The notes: generated by a model not told the origin, from the sequence alone. 64,000 bases of DNA from Tenodera sinensis (GCA_030765045.1 CM060970.1:50241076-50305075), one strand, 5' to 3'; positions 47,040 to 58,335 are shown, counted from the first letter of the stretch. Numbers and translations are program-made.

Positions 47040-47740
47040 AGAGAAATCAGATGAAATATTAAGCAATAAGGGAGTTAGACAAGAGTGTTCGATGTCTGTG
47101 TTAATGACGTAGTCCACATTCGGAGACAAATTAATGCGGGTATAAAAGTAAGCCAAGAAAAAATTTTAAATGCTTTACTGTATGATGACGTAGTAATAAT
47201 ACAGGAAACAGAAGATGTACAATGTTCAGTGCACCACCTTGACCAAATATGTAAAAATTATAACACAGAAATATGAAAAGAATGGCAAGCTAGGGGAAAT
47301 ACCAATAATGTTGAGAATAGTCATTGATGACAAAGTACTTGAACAAGTTTTCTCCTTCAGTTATTTAGGACGTGAAACTAGTAAAGAAAAGGATAAAGAT
47401 ACTGAGGAAAAAAAGGATGAAAAGTAGTGAGATTTCAAACAATGTGGAACAATACACAACACCCTAAAGAATAAAACAGGACCTGAAAGGAGAGTAAAAT
47501 TTTATAATACCATGACAATTTCTACGTTACTTTGTGGATATGAAAGATGGGCACCATCACAAAGGACAATTAGTGGAATATAAAGCTGCGAAATGAGTTT
47601 CCTGAGGAAAACAAAATGATGCACAAGAGAAGATAGAATTAGAAATAAGAAAGGAGTTAGAAGTGGAAGCTGTAGACTCAAGACTGAACAGATACAGAAT
47701 AAGGTGATTTGAACAAGGATGAAGGACACCAGAATAATTT
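47040..47740 (+). pseudogene. LINE reverse-transcriptase remnant
   Basis: The reading SNKGVRQECSMSV (RT palm) leads, after loss of a few residues, to VDDVVHIRRQINAGIKVSQE. Then KILNALLYDDVVIIQETEDV (YDD in place of YADD) and HHLDQICKNYNTEI follow. After stops and shifts the YLG block (VFSFSYLGRETSKEKDK), a FYNTMTISTLLCGYERW block and a CEMSFLR-TKGCTREDRIRNK block appear in order. At least five stops or shifts. It belongs to the same broad type as the remnants at 17262 and 8750. Confidence 0.8.
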
Positions 47741-48508
47741 GTATATGTGGTTACATTGAACGACACATACCATTTTTAATGAGAGTTCTCATCAGCGATA
47801 TGGAAAGAAAGTTAAAGCAATTACTGCCATCGAATAACTATAACAGAACCAATATTAAGATACTGTAGCATGAACATACAAAGTAAAGTACAGTAATAAC
47901 TTACGTCTTTATTTCTCCGATTCACTTATATTATACAGGTTATTAGGGGTACGTAAGCGTAGATATTTGTATTGATAATTGAGGACAAAGTAATGAACAA
48001 TATTACATCAATAGTATGGACTTTAAATTAATACAAGTAGTATATTTTCTGGTTGGTTAGTACCTCAAGTAACTGTTTATTTTCCAAGAGAGCGCGGAGC
48101 AAAAAGCGTGACGCAGAGTGGACAGGTCTCATGGTAACGAATGTTATATCCGAACTGAGCTTTTGCAAGGCCAATGACCTGACACAACCTAGACCAGTCA
48201 GTCACGCATTGAGGTATTACGCAAAGCGAATAGTCCATATCGATAGGTGTACATTCTGTGGCACAGTTACAATCATGCCAGATTTATTACTGCAAACAAA
48301 CGGCTGTTTTCCATAATGAGTCACTTTTTGTGTATGTTGGTATACAAGCTGTTAGATGGATACGTCACTTTTTAATTGCTTCATTTTTACAGTGTTCTTT
48401 AACTTCATTTTGTCATAGGATCTTTACTTGAGAAACAATTGACGCCGTTTATTGCTGGCTAGGCTGTCGAGGCTCGTAACGTTGTTTTAACCTGTTTTAA
48501 CTACATAT
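47741..48508. other. Unassigned flank of the intact LINE
   Basis: No motif recognised; an 87-codon ORF at 48053-48316 has no domain support. Confidence 0.35.
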
Positions 48509-48522
48509 AAGACATAGATTCA
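48509..48522. repeat. Target-site duplication, 5'
   Basis: AAGACATAGATTCA, repeated exactly at 53963-53976. Confidence 0.95.
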
Positions 48523-48746
48523 AGACACAGGAGGCCGTGACAGCAAAGAAATCAACTTTTAAACGTTCTCCGATACACATCAATAATCTGAATCCAAAAG
48601 ACGCTCACCGTACATAACGGATAAGTAGAACGAGTCTACTAAATATGCTTTCTCGTATGTTAACAATTAAACGAGTATAACAAGCGGGTTAGTAAGACAT
48701 TATTAAAAATCCTCACACAGCAAACTAGTGTACACCATCAGAAGCA
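48523..48746 (+). promoter_or_regulatory. 5' UTR / presumed internal promoter of the LINE
   Basis: LINEs of this kind must carry their promoter inside the transcribed 5' end. The sequence begins AGACACAGGAGGCCGTGACA. No TATA box stands out, and the promoter role is inferred from position. Confidence 0.5.
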
Positions 48747-50060
48747 ATGGCAGCTGCTGAGTACAGCAGTCTACCGTCTCACAACGTCGACACAACCACC
48801 ATGAACAACAGTGCTACAAGAAACTCCAGCTATGCTACAGTTACTCAGACTTCTCCTAAGAAAGAAGAAGCTATCATCATTGACTCCCATGACGGACTTA
48901 CCATCAGAGACTACGCTCTCGCAGTAAGTAAATTAACTGAACCAAGTAACATAAAGTTTATCTCACGGATCTCGAACTCCAGAATATGCATATACCTAAC
49001 GTCATCTAAAGTAGCAGAATCACTGGTTACCAAACATCCTAAAATAAATATAAACAATGTTACTCTTCAGGTCCGTCCTCTAATTACTCCAAACAAAAGA
49101 ATCGTTCTTTCAAATGTGTGTCCAGTTATACCAAACTCACTCATAGAAACTCAGCTAAATGCATATGGAATTAAACTAATGTCAAACATTACCTACTTAA
49201 GAGCTGGCATTTCAGAGCCAGGACTTTCCCATATCCTTAGTTTCAGACGTCAGTTTTATATTCCACCCAATGATGTGGAGAAATTACCTCCAAGCATACA
49301 GATCCTATATGAAGGCACTAAATATTGGATATACCTAACAGCGGATACCCCTACCTGCTTCATCTGCAAGCAGGAAGGCCACTTTGCAAAACATTGCCGT
49401 GAAGCTGACGGTATACAAGAAACTACTCCTCAGGTCTTAAACAAAGACATGTTTCCTGAATTGCCTACCGCTACCAAAAACCTCCAGGACCGTCCCCCTT
49501 CCCCTCCTAAAGGAAAAGATACTGAACAGCAGCAATCACCTAACCTCACTTCTACCCCTGAGCCCATCCTGCCATTTCAAGACGAACGCAACAATTCCCC
49601 AGAACCTATGCTAATGGAAACACAAACAAGACCTAAACGACCAATATCAAACAGCACAACTGATTCAGAGGATAATGCTTATGGAAAAGAAGCGCGGCAC
49701 CTCCTCGCTTCACAGCAGGCTAAGAAGATTAAGAAAGCAAACCTTATTTCGTCAATAGCTGAATCTCTCAGACCAATTAAACATATTATCGACGCCGACA
49801 CCCACAATTATGCACTAAACTTCAGCCAGTTCCAAAGCTTTATGGAAAACAGTGTTGGAGTAACAAACATTGTTCCCATAGCTTTGGAATACACTTCAGA
49901 TCTAGAATCTCTAGTGAACACAATGCAAAAAGTCTATCCCTATTATACAGAGCGTAGTATAAAGACCAGAAGTAGTAAAATTCAAAAAAAGCTGCTGGAA
50001 TACATTAATCAGGTCAACAATGCCTCTGAGCGAACAAAACCGATGTGTCCCGAAAACTAA
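48747..50060 (+). CDS. LINE ORF1 nucleic-acid-binding (gag-like) protein, 437 aa
   Basis: The protein would coat the retrotransposon RNA and carry it with ORF2 protein to the nucleus. The N-terminus (1-50) is Ser/Thr-rich. Residues about 65-160 form a hydrophobic-alternating region that reads as one or two RRM-like folds (ISRISNSRICIYLTSSKVAE; NKRIVLSNVCPVIPNSLIE). A single zinc knuckle follows, CFICKQEGHFAKHC, with C204, C207, H212 and C217. Residues 225-310 are a Pro/Ser/Thr-rich linker. A basic patch KKIKK at 326-330 could be a nuclear signal. The C-terminal 100 residues have no motif I know. The Drosophila I factor has three knuckles in ORF1; one is fewer. ATG 48747 is the first in frame. 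ORF2 starts 43 bp after the stop in a different frame, so it needs reinitiation or a similar mechanism. Confidence 0.9.
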   Translation: MAAAEYSSLPSHNVDTTTMNNSATRNSSYATVTQTSPKKEEAIIIDSHDGLTIRDYALAVSKLTEPSNIKFISRISNSRICIYLTSSKVAESLVTKHPKININNVTLQVRPLITPNKRIVLSNVCPVIPNSLIETQLNAYGIKLMSNITYLRAGISEPGLSHILSFRRQFYIPPNDVEKLPPSIQILYEGTKYWIYLTADTPTCFICKQEGHFAKHCREADGIQETTPQVLNKDMFPELPTATKNLQDRPPSPPKGKDTEQQQSPNLTSTPEPILPFQDERNNSPEPMLMETQTRPKRPISNSTTDSEDNAYGKEARHLLASQQAKKIKKANLISSIAESLRPIKHIIDADTHNYALNFSQFQSFMENSVGVTNIVPIALEYTSDLESLVNTMQKVYPYYTERSIKTRSSKIQKKLLEYINQVNNASERTKPMCPEN

Positions 50061-50103
50061 TCGCCATAGATATAACACCTTATCCCATAAACAAAATTAA
50101 CAT

Positions 50104-53100
50104 ATGAATAACTTACTTCAATGGAATATTAATGGTTTCCATGGCAATTTCGAGTTTCTTAAACTCTTGATCAATAAACATAACCCTGCAATTATGTGCA
50201 TTCAAGAAACTAACTTCAAAGGAAACTATGTTGCATCATTACGAGGTTATACTCAATATCACAAAAACCGCAAGGACTGCCTCCATGCTAGTGGCGGCGT
50301 AGTAACCTACGTTAAAGACAGCATCAAACATCAGGCAATACCGCTTACAACTGAACTTGAAGCAATTGCCACTAGAGTAAACCTTCCTACACCTATTTCC
50401 ATTTGCAACATATATCTACCAAATAAAAGCCCACTTGATTTACATGCACTGCAGGAGTTAACACAACAACTTCCTAAACCATTTATTATACTGGGCGATT
50501 TTAATAGCCATAGTACTATATGGGGTTGTAAGCATACCAACGCAAGAGGTAAAATAGTGGAGCAGCTCTTGCACAACGAAAATCTCAATATGCTTAACGA
50601 TACCTCACAAACTCACTTCAGTACAGCCAACGGTACTTCCAGTGCAATCGACTTAACATTAATCACTCCTGATATCCAAGATAAATTTGAATGGACAGTC
50701 GCCAAGCAATTACATGGCAGTGACCATTTCCCAATTTTATTAACTAATGCAAATAACATTCCTTTAAGTTTTAACTGTCAGCCACGATGGAATTTAAAAT
50801 GCGCAAACTGGAACAAGTTCAGAGCACGCGTCTCTGACAATTTATCCTATCTAACATCCCCCATGAATTTCAGTCAGTCAGATACTGACAAACTAGTAAA
50901 CTCGTTTGCAGAAGTGATTTTCAATTCCGTCGAGGTCACTATTCCTAGGATATACCCTGTTTCTAGGAAGACTGTATGTTGGTGGAACGAAGAATGTAAA
51001 ACAGCGATAGCATTAAAAAATAAAGCCTATTATAAATACAAAAGGCAACCTACCCCCACACACAAAATCGAGTTTCAAAAAGCCAGAGCTAAAGCACGTC
51101 AAGTAGTAAAGCACAGCAAGAAAGAGTCCTGGCTAACATTCGTGTCCACTGTAAACAGAAAAACCCCGTCACGAGTGGTATGGCAAAAAATTCGCAAAAT
51201 ACGGGGATCTTACGATGGAACACATAATATAGTTTTCCACAATTATACAACAAACACTACAAGTACTGACCCCCAAACCATAGCAAACATACTGGCGCAT
51301 ACTTTTGCAGAGGCCTCAAGAGAAGAAGCTTGCGAAAGCAAGGTGACCCACTGCTACCAACCTGACGAAAATAACCAAGAAAACTACAATGATAACATTA
51401 CTTTCACAGAATTCATGGAGGCACTTGAAAAGAGTAAATGCTCCAGCCCTGGGCCGGATAACATTCCTTACATAATGTTAAAATCTTTACCGCAAGATGG
51501 ACTGGTTTACTTTCACGAAATCCTTAATTATATATGGAACTCAAGAACTTTTCCTAAAGAGTGGCGCACAGCAACTATAGTACCCATCCCCAAACCAAAC
51601 AAAGATCTTACTTCACCTGAAAGTTTCAGACCTATAGCCCTCACCTGCTCTATGTGTAAAATACTTGAAAAAATTATAAATAACCGATTGCGTTGGAAAC
51701 TAGAGAAAATGCAGTTCTTCACCGAACTTCAAAATGGTTTCCGCCAGTTTCGATCCACCACTGACCATCTTTTAATACTTGATTCTGAAATAAAAGCTGC
51801 ATTTACACAGAAACAACATCTCATGGCAATAAGCCTAGATATAGAAAAAGCGTATGATAAAATTTCACGAGCTTACATACTCAAAACAATACGTAACATC
51901 GGTATCCGTGGTAATTTGTATCACTTTATTGACAACTTCCTTCAGGAATGGAAAATTAAAGTTCGCTACAAAGGAACCATGTCAAAAGAAGAATCCATTA
52001 ATAGAGGTGTTCCAGAGGGATCAGTAATCAGTGTCACACTATTTCTCATAGCTATCAACAGTATAGTAAGCAGTATTACACCACCTGTAAAAGGTATACT
52101 ATTTGCAGATGACCTAACTATCTTTTGTAAGGGGAAAAACCCCTCTACTACTGCAACACTTCTTCAAGAAACACTGGAAAATCTGCACACTTGGACTAAT
52201 CATGCTGGTCTTAACTTGTCATATCATAAATCGAAATGCATATGCTTCTCCAAATCACCATGTAAAGTCCCAAACCCCACAATCTGCGTGGATAACAAGC
52301 TAATCGACTCAGTGAAGGCTATCAAAATTTTAGGTTTAACGTTTGATGCAACTCTAAGCTGGAAACATCACATTGATGATATGAGAAATGAATGCCTCAG
52401 AAGATTAAATGTACTAAAAACCCTAAGCTGCAAAAACTGGGGTTTTGATCTCAGTACCCTCAAACGAACGTATCAAGCTCTCATTAGAAGTAAACTCGAC
52501 TATGGAGCCCAGATCTACAATACAGCTAAATCTTCAGTTTTAAAGAAACTAGATACAATTCAAACAGCAGCTCTAAGAATATGCTTGGGAGCTTACAGAA
52601 CCAGCCCTGTTTCTGCCTTAACAATGGAAACCGACGAACCACCATTGAACGTCCGCAGAACAGAAGTGAGCCTAAAATTCGCCCTTAAAACTTTAGCAAG
52701 ACCCGAATCAATGATCTACCAGTACGTCCTCCCAGAAACGTCCAACCAACGTTTACAGGCTAATTCACAAAAAGAAATGTCATTTAAATCTAAAATAAGC
52801 AAATGCATTGAAGAATATAACATAGAAGTTCCTGCCATAATGTCCAGAAAGTTTCATTGTCTACCACCTTGGAGAATACCAACTGCTCAACTAAATTTGA
52901 ATATTACAGCTTACCATAAATCCCATACAGATGCATCTTGCTATAAACAGCTGTTTCAAGAAATAACAAATGCCTACCCTAACCATACATTTATCTACAC
53001 TGATGGTTCCAAAACGGACAGCGACAATGGATGTGCCATAATTACCCCAGATAAGAAACTTCAGCTGAAACTCCCTAAATATTATTCCATATTCTCCTGC

Positions 53101-53796
53101 GAACTTTGTGCACTTAAGCAAGCTTTAACATACATCATCCAATCTAGTGAGAGTAAATTTCTTATAATTTCTGATTCATTAAGCTCTCTCCAAAGTCTCA
53201 GAGATCGTTCAACTGACCTCCAACTGCTTCAAGATATCCACAGTCTTTATTCCATTGCTCTAAATAAAAAGAAAATAGTTACTTTCATTTGGGTCCCTTC
53301 ACACTGCGGCATTAAGGGCAATGAAGAAGCGGACAAAGCTGCTAAAGAAGCAAGTCGGCTAACATACACACATGAACACCAAGCAGTACCTTATCGTGAT
53401 ATTACAAAGTACTTCTCCAAACTAATAAAAACAAGATGGAAACAGGCCTGGAATCAATCGCCTCCAGAAAAACTACACATGGTAAGGAAAGGAGACACCA
53501 ATTCTTCCCCTGTCTATTCTCTTAGCAGGAAAGAGCAGGTGATTATCTCACGTCTCCGCATTGGTCATACAAGGTTAACCCACTCATACCTCCTCAGCAA
53601 AGGCCAGCCACCACAATGTGAAGTCTGCAACACCCGCCTCACAGTAAAACATCTCCTCACAGAATGTAAGCAATACGCTACACAACGACAGCTTCATCAC
53701 ATCACTGGAGACTTATCCACCACTCTGAACACGCCATCCAACTGCAGAAGGGTGTTATCATTTCTCAAAGGTACGGGCTTGCATGCGAAAATATAA
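50104..53796 (+). CDS. LINE ORF2 polyprotein: AP endonuclease, reverse transcriptase, RNase H, 1230 aa
   Basis: Drives target-primed reverse transcription. The endonuclease (1-215) has N8 (WNING), E35 (CIQETNF), D132/N134 (LGDFNSHSTIWG), D183 (AIDLTLI) and D207-H208 (GSDHFPIL), all expected catalytic positions. The RT (about 440-760) has the SSPGPDNIPY block at 447-456, D579 (SLDIEKAYD), GVPEGS at 635-640 (usually PQGS) and the FADD box with D669-D670. A YGAQIYN thumb block follows. RNase H (about 960-1085) keeps D967 (YTDGS), E1000 (SCELCAL), D1024 (ISDS), H1067 (VPSHCG) and D1077 (NEEADKAA). The tail has SRLRIGHTRLTH (1149-1160) and a C-x2-C-x7-H-x4-C finger (C1172, C1175, H1183, C1188). 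All catalytic residues are present and there are no stops. The start at 50104 is the first ATG after ORF1 and precedes the conserved LLQWNING. Length is normal for the group. Confidence 0.95.
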   Translation: MNNLLQWNINGFHGNFEFLKLLINKHNPAIMCIQETNFKGNYVASLRGYTQYHKNRKDCLHASGGVVTYVKDSIKHQAIPLTTELEAIATRVNLPTPISICNIYLPNKSPLDLHALQELTQQLPKPFIILGDFNSHSTIWGCKHTNARGKIVEQLLHNENLNMLNDTSQTHFSTANGTSSAIDLTLITPDIQDKFEWTVAKQLHGSDHFPILLTNANNIPLSFNCQPRWNLKCANWNKFRARVSDNLSYLTSPMNFSQSDTDKLVNSFAEVIFNSVEVTIPRIYPVSRKTVCWWNEECKTAIALKNKAYYKYKRQPTPTHKIEFQKARAKARQVVKHSKKESWLTFVSTVNRKTPSRVVWQKIRKIRGSYDGTHNIVFHNYTTNTTSTDPQTIANILAHTFAEASREEACESKVTHCYQPDENNQENYNDNITFTEFMEALEKSKCSSPGPDNIPYIMLKSLPQDGLVYFHEILNYIWNSRTFPKEWRTATIVPIPKPNKDLTSPESFRPIALTCSMCKILEKIINNRLRWKLEKMQFFTELQNGFRQFRSTTDHLLILDSEIKAAFTQKQHLMAISLDIEKAYDKISRAYILKTIRNIGIRGNLYHFIDNFLQEWKIKVRYKGTMSKEESINRGVPEGSVISVTLFLIAINSIVSSITPPVKGILFADDLTIFCKGKNPSTTATLLQETLENLHTWTNHAGLNLSYHKSKCICFSKSPCKVPNPTICVDNKLIDSVKAIKILGLTFDATLSWKHHIDDMRNECLRRLNVLKTLSCKNWGFDLSTLKRTYQALIRSKLDYGAQIYNTAKSSVLKKLDTIQTAALRICLGAYRTSPVSALTMETDEPPLNVRRTEVSLKFALKTLARPESMIYQYVLPETSNQRLQANSQKEMSFKSKISKCIEEYNIEVPAIMSRKFHCLPPWRIPTAQLNLNITAYHKSHTDASCYKQLFQEITNAYPNHTFIYTDGSKTDSDNGCAIITPDKKLQLKLPKYYSIFSCELCALKQALTYIIQSSESKFLIISDSLSSLQSLRDRSTDLQLLQDIHSLYSIALNKKKIVTFIWVPSHCGIKGNEEADKAAKEASRLTYTHEHQAVPYRDITKYFSKLIKTRWKQAWNQSPPEKLHMVRKGDTNSSPVYSLSRKEQVIISRLRIGHTRLTHSYLLSKGQPPQCEVCNTRLTVKHLLTECKQYATQRQLHHITGDLSTTLNTPSNCRRVLSFLKGTGLHAKI

Positions 53797-53930
53797 TATG
53801 AAACATACTTGTTGTACTGATTTGATTGTATTCTCATGTTTTTGGTAAAATAATTGTACTAAATTTATTGTATACCGCTGTATTCCATAGAATAGTCGCG
53901 ATATGACTTAATTGTTAAAGCGACTCTAAA

Positions 53931-53962
<32 letters not shown>
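53797..53962 (+). other. LINE 3' UTR and poly(A) tail
   Basis: 141 bp of AT-rich 3' UTR is followed by an A run starting at 53937. ORF2 protein would recognise this end to start reverse transcription. An AATAAA signal is not clear; CTAAATAAATT precedes the A run. Confidence 0.8.
53894..53925 (+). promoter_or_regulatory. 3'-terminal stem-loop of the LINE RNA
   Basis: AGTCGC (53894-53899) and GCGACT (53920-53925) are perfectly complementary around a 20-base loop, 11 bases before the poly(A). Short 3' stems are used by several LINE RTs for template recognition; the role here is inferred. Confidence 0.5.
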
Positions 53963-53965
<3 letters not shown>

Positions 53966-53976
53966 ACATAGATTCA
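53963..53976. repeat. Target-site duplication, 3'
   Basis: AAGACATAGATTCA, identical to 48509-48522. Confidence 0.95.
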
Positions 53977-54908
53977 CTCATACATTGAAACTTCCAGCCT
54001 TTGTGAGGGATAAGAAATGGTTTTGATTAAAGAGAAAGTCCTCGTATCAGACGAGGAATGAATCTGGAACATTTTGGGTTTCAGTGGCCGAGTGCTGACC
54101 ACTCGATCGCAGAGGCGTCGCTTGGCTTTTATGTTTCTATCACGTGACGTGTTGGATCCCGCTAATGGAGTCCAGTTAGTCTACGATTACTAATATACGC
54201 TGGCATGCATTACAAGTGAGTACGTTCTAATGCTAATTCCTGGATGATATCCATGACCATCGCCCTCAAGCGAATTGCCCAAGGAGCTAAGGCTCTACAT
54301 ACTTAACAGTAACTCTGTTCGGAATTTCATGCATTAGTCACACTGTGTGTGATACAGAAGGTTAAGGGTACTGCAATGTGGCCACAGTTTTCAAAACATT
54401 AGTTTTAATATTTTGAATCTTTAGTTTCATTTACACACTACCGCTTTTGCTCAACATATGCCCATTGAAATACTCAACAGCACACGGGCTAATTGCTTCA
54501 CATTTAGTTCTTTTACTTCACAAAAGTAACACATCAAACAGCATAAAGGGAAACAGAAATTCATTAAGATAATTAATATTTTATAGTGTTTGTTTCTTTT
54601 AATCTTTACATACAATTTATACATTTCTTCTGTCCATATGTATGTGACTATACTCTCCGAAACAGCTGGACTGATTATTATGAAATATTGCGTGTATTAT
54701 TAAGCTGACTCGAGAATGGTTTAGATTAAAAATTTGATCCGATAGAAAATTATTTTATTAACTTATTTGTGTGTTGTTGATCTTTGGATGGCCTAGGTTC
54801 ACAATTAGATGCGGTATGCATCGCTGCAATCGCGTTTTAGGAAATTTTGCTTTAGTTTTTGCCATATAAGTCAGATCTCCTAGTTTATGCTGCGATCGGA
54901 TTCTAGGA

Positions 54909-54961
<53 letters not shown>

Positions 54962-56734
54962 CTTTTTTTCTTTTTAACATCAGTTACCTGCGTCGTAGCT
55001 TAGTTATATTACATTAAAATTCTTATGTAGTAGAATTGCGTGCTTATTCAAAATATCGTATTATATTATTATTTATTGAAATAGCATTTTAAGGTGTAAT
55101 TAAACATATACATTGTGCAAATTTGTAGCGGTGCAGTATTGAAGTGAATATTCTGTATGGTTTGTCATGATGTTAACGATCTGCATTGAATAATCAACAT
55201 TACCTTATTTGTCAGCTCACATTTGATTCTGTGCAAATTGTGAAGTATTGAACGGCTCGTTGATTTGTAATTCTAATAGTCGTACTGTTGAAATTTCCAC
55301 ATTCTTGCTAATTTTAACTTAAATAAGTTACTATATTGTGTATTTATGCCACATCTTATATATTTAAATACTTGTTTTTTTGTACATTAAAGAATATACC
55401 TGTCAAGAAAGTGATTTGAGGTTTTTCTTTCTGGCAAATATTTAAGACAGTTTTAAGTTTGTACTCAACACATTTGAGTTTATAGTATACAAATCTACTT
55501 CACGCAATTAATAGGTCGGATTGTGCTAACTGTATGCATGGTGATGTTGCGTTAAAAATAACTTTTTAAACATATTTTTTACCAGAATGATCCAACCATT
55601 TTAAAACTGTTATAATTTTTGTATTTAGAACGTTCGAACAGGACAGCGTCTGTCGCACACGCCAGTCTTTATAAGCTTCCTTTTAATCCTGAGGCAGTCA
55701 GTTAAATCCGGCGGAATTAACATTTCTTCTTGATACATAATATAATTAATTACAATACGTGTAATAATAATAAACATAAAAATAATAAAGTAATTATAAT
55801 TCTAATATGAGTGTTCCCTCCCTTTTGTACAAACAAAATGAGAAGTTTGGATAACCAAATTTTAATTACTCATGACTTACAAAATAATCATCCTTGATAA
55901 AATTACAATACATCATCTCCATAGTTTAATGGTTACACGTGGAGAAATAACCTAAATATATGAATAATCTTGTCTAACAAAGTATACTTTTAAATTTCAG
56001 CTAAATACATAATTATGGAATCTAGTAACACTAGCCCAATTAGAACAACCAGGAATATGAACGGTACCGCATGTCTAAAGTTTACATAGCGTTTAATTTG
56101 AATACAAATATGCCCTTATTATTTCATCTGCCCATTGAAAGGTATGGGAATTCGGCTTAAATAGATAGCTTGGAATAATCTAAGCCTTTCATTACCAAAC
56201 TAATTTACTTAGAATAACGCTTTGCTCAATTTAACCTGAACAACGGTCTAGAACTAGACCACTCCTGTTTACCTATCTGAAATCTGAGTTCTTCGCGTAC
56301 GCTACAGATTAAGCCCACAAAAATATCATTCACAAAAGAGATCAAGACTTAAATGACGATGCCCGTGGACTTCCCAATCTTACCGATTCCTGATTAGAAA
56401 TCGGCCCTCATACTTACTGCGGTATGCTTGTGGCGAAAGAGAGAGGGGGCTCAAAACTACTCGAGCAACCGTCAACAGACTAACAGACAGTCGCTCCCAA
56501 CTAACACTACTCCATCTAGCTCTCCCCTCGGCAACGCAAAAGAGCTCTCTAGGTGGGCAAATCTTGAGTCACGAAACAAGCGAAACACGGGGTTGAAAAC
56601 AAAAGATGTGCAATCAGCAAAAACTACCATTATTATAATTACTTAACAATAATAAATTGGTCTAAAACATTTTTATGAATAGGACATTGTCAAACAAGAT
56701 ATAGATAAATGAAGAAAAGTAACTCCAAAAGCCC
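53977..56734. other. Mostly unassigned
   Basis: A pure T run of about 45 followed by T-rich sequence lies at 54917-54977; such tracts often mark an inverted LINE or SINE tail, but no element was recognised beside it. At 54640-54700 the phrase GAAACAGCTGGACTGATTAT resembles a widespread insect repeat. The rest is AT-rich. Confidence 0.35.
54917..54977. repeat. Poly(T) tract
   Basis: Long uninterrupted T run followed by CTTTTTTTCTTTTT. Confidence 0.9.
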
Positions 56735-57030
56735 ATCTGGACCCAGGCCCACCACCTCTGCCCACTACATGCGTCATGAGAGGGGTGCAGTGCTGGAGGT
56801 GGGACGTGGTCAGCACCCCGGCCCCTCCTGACTTCTTATGTGGTATTCTCGACCAGGGGCCGTAGCTTATAATCAAGTAGCTTCTCAATTGGCCCTTCAG
56901 GGAACTAAAAAGGCTGAGTGTACCCTGAACCAGGCCTCACAGCGGGAGAACATACCCACACCGGTGCCGAGAATCGATCCCGAGTCCCCTGATTGGTAAG
57001 CAATAGTGCTACCGCCACACTAAGGAATTA
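56735..57030 (-). mobile_element. tRNA-derived SINE (type A), copy 2
   Basis: Matches 35937-36257: CACCTCTGCCCACTACA, GGTGGGACGTGGTCAGCACC, CTTCTCAATTGGCCCTTCAG and CAGCGGGAGAA. The B box is decayed (GGATCGATTC on the minus strand), and the A-box region reads GTGGCGGTAGCACTATTGC. Confidence 0.8.
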
Positions 57031-57208
57031 TAAACCAAATTACACTATGGTACTCAAAATCGTTAGTAGAATAAAATTACCTTTCCACTTACCAATTAAG
57101 AAAGCTTCTTTTAACAACTCATGTTCGATTATCTATATTTAATGTTTAATTTATTATAAAATTCTGCAACCTTAAAATAATAAGTTTTCTTCGTCAAAAC
57201 AAGTCTAC

Positions 57209-57214
<6 letters not shown>
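57031..57214. other. No recognisable feature
   Basis: AT-rich. Confidence 0.4.

Positions 57215-57272
<58 letters not shown>
57215..57272. repeat. (AT)n microsatellite
   Basis: About 29 pure AT units, self-complementary and able to extrude as a cruciform. Confidence 0.95.
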
Positions 57273-57276
<4 letters not shown>

Positions 57277-58335
57277 CAGTAGGTAAGTATTCTCAATTGT
57301 TAAATAAAAGTTTACAATGATCATCTGGTTTCTTACTCAGCATAATCCTGATAACTTTTTGGGACAACAATATTTCTTTGACATGAGAGATACTACACCA
57401 AAATGTATCTCATATGTAATGCCATTTTGAAGTAAATGCTCCTTAATCCTTCGAGTGATACACAGGGTTTTAATTTTTTCATCAAATTAATGTTGATAAA
57501 TGAAACTGCGTTGTTTGCTGGCAATACGATCACTCTGGTTTGAATTTATCTTCCCCTTATAGAAACATACTCGAGACCCGACATTTAAGTTCATTGGTTG
57601 CATCTTAACTCCTTGCATTTATCATCTTGGGAACTTTGACAGCAGATAAGAAACAGTAGCTAATTACCTTTTTTATCATATTTAGATGTCACATTACTGC
57701 TGCTTCAGAGTTTAGGATGATTAATGAAGCTAGGTAATTACTGTTCACAAGTACATATTACGAATATTCTCTAAAAATAATTTATGTCTCTATGTATTAC
57801 AGTTAATATTCACATGAAGAGTAAAATGGTTACATTGATTGCTCTTAATATTAATGGTTAAATACTCAGCTATCATGTACTAATGAAAGGTTATTAAGCA
57901 TTTATGAAGCGTTGTTTGGAGGTAGCGTTATGCGTGACTGAGGTAATCTTAGAAATAATACTGATACACAGATTATTTCCTTGACTGATAGAATCACGGA
58001 TGTGTTGGTGATATACAAATTACATCAAAAATAGGGTAAAAAGGTTCTGTAAAACCGGATTACTGTTTCTTTCAAATTTCTGCTTCTAAAATATTTTCAG
58101 ATTTAAATGATACCTTCTTAGTTTTTACAAGTATATAATGATCGCTGTATTTAAAATCATATTTTTCAAAACAAAATATTGTAACAAAATGACAATCAGT
58201 CCAGTTAATTTTTATCACATTATTGCCTTCTAAAATGTTATCACAAATATATTTTTTCCTCATCGTTAACACAGTGTAGTCTTTCGGGCGTTCATAACTC
58301 ACAAATGTTACATCTCGTAACCTTGTTCAGTCCTT
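57273..58335. other. No recognisable feature
   Basis: AT-rich; short ORFs only. Confidence 0.4.

Larger units (their letters stand above)
48523..53962 (+). mobile_element. Full-length I-superfamily non-LTR retrotransposon
   Basis: A complete 5440-bp element: 224-bp 5' UTR, ORF1, 43-bp spacer, ORF2, 141-bp 3' UTR and a poly(A) tail of about 26. It is bounded by a perfect 14-bp target duplication. RNase H in ORF2 together with an AP endonuclease points to the I superfamily (I, Nimb, LOA and relatives) rather than Jockey sensu stricto, which lacks RNase H. Both ORFs are uninterrupted and the flanking duplications are identical, so insertion was recent compared with every other element in the window. 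The element may still be active, but that is an inference. Confidence 0.95.

Noticed and set aside
50331..50588. Minus-strand ORFs inside the intact LINE (also 51528-51722 and 52891-53121)
   Set aside because: Shadows of ORF2 on the opposite strand.
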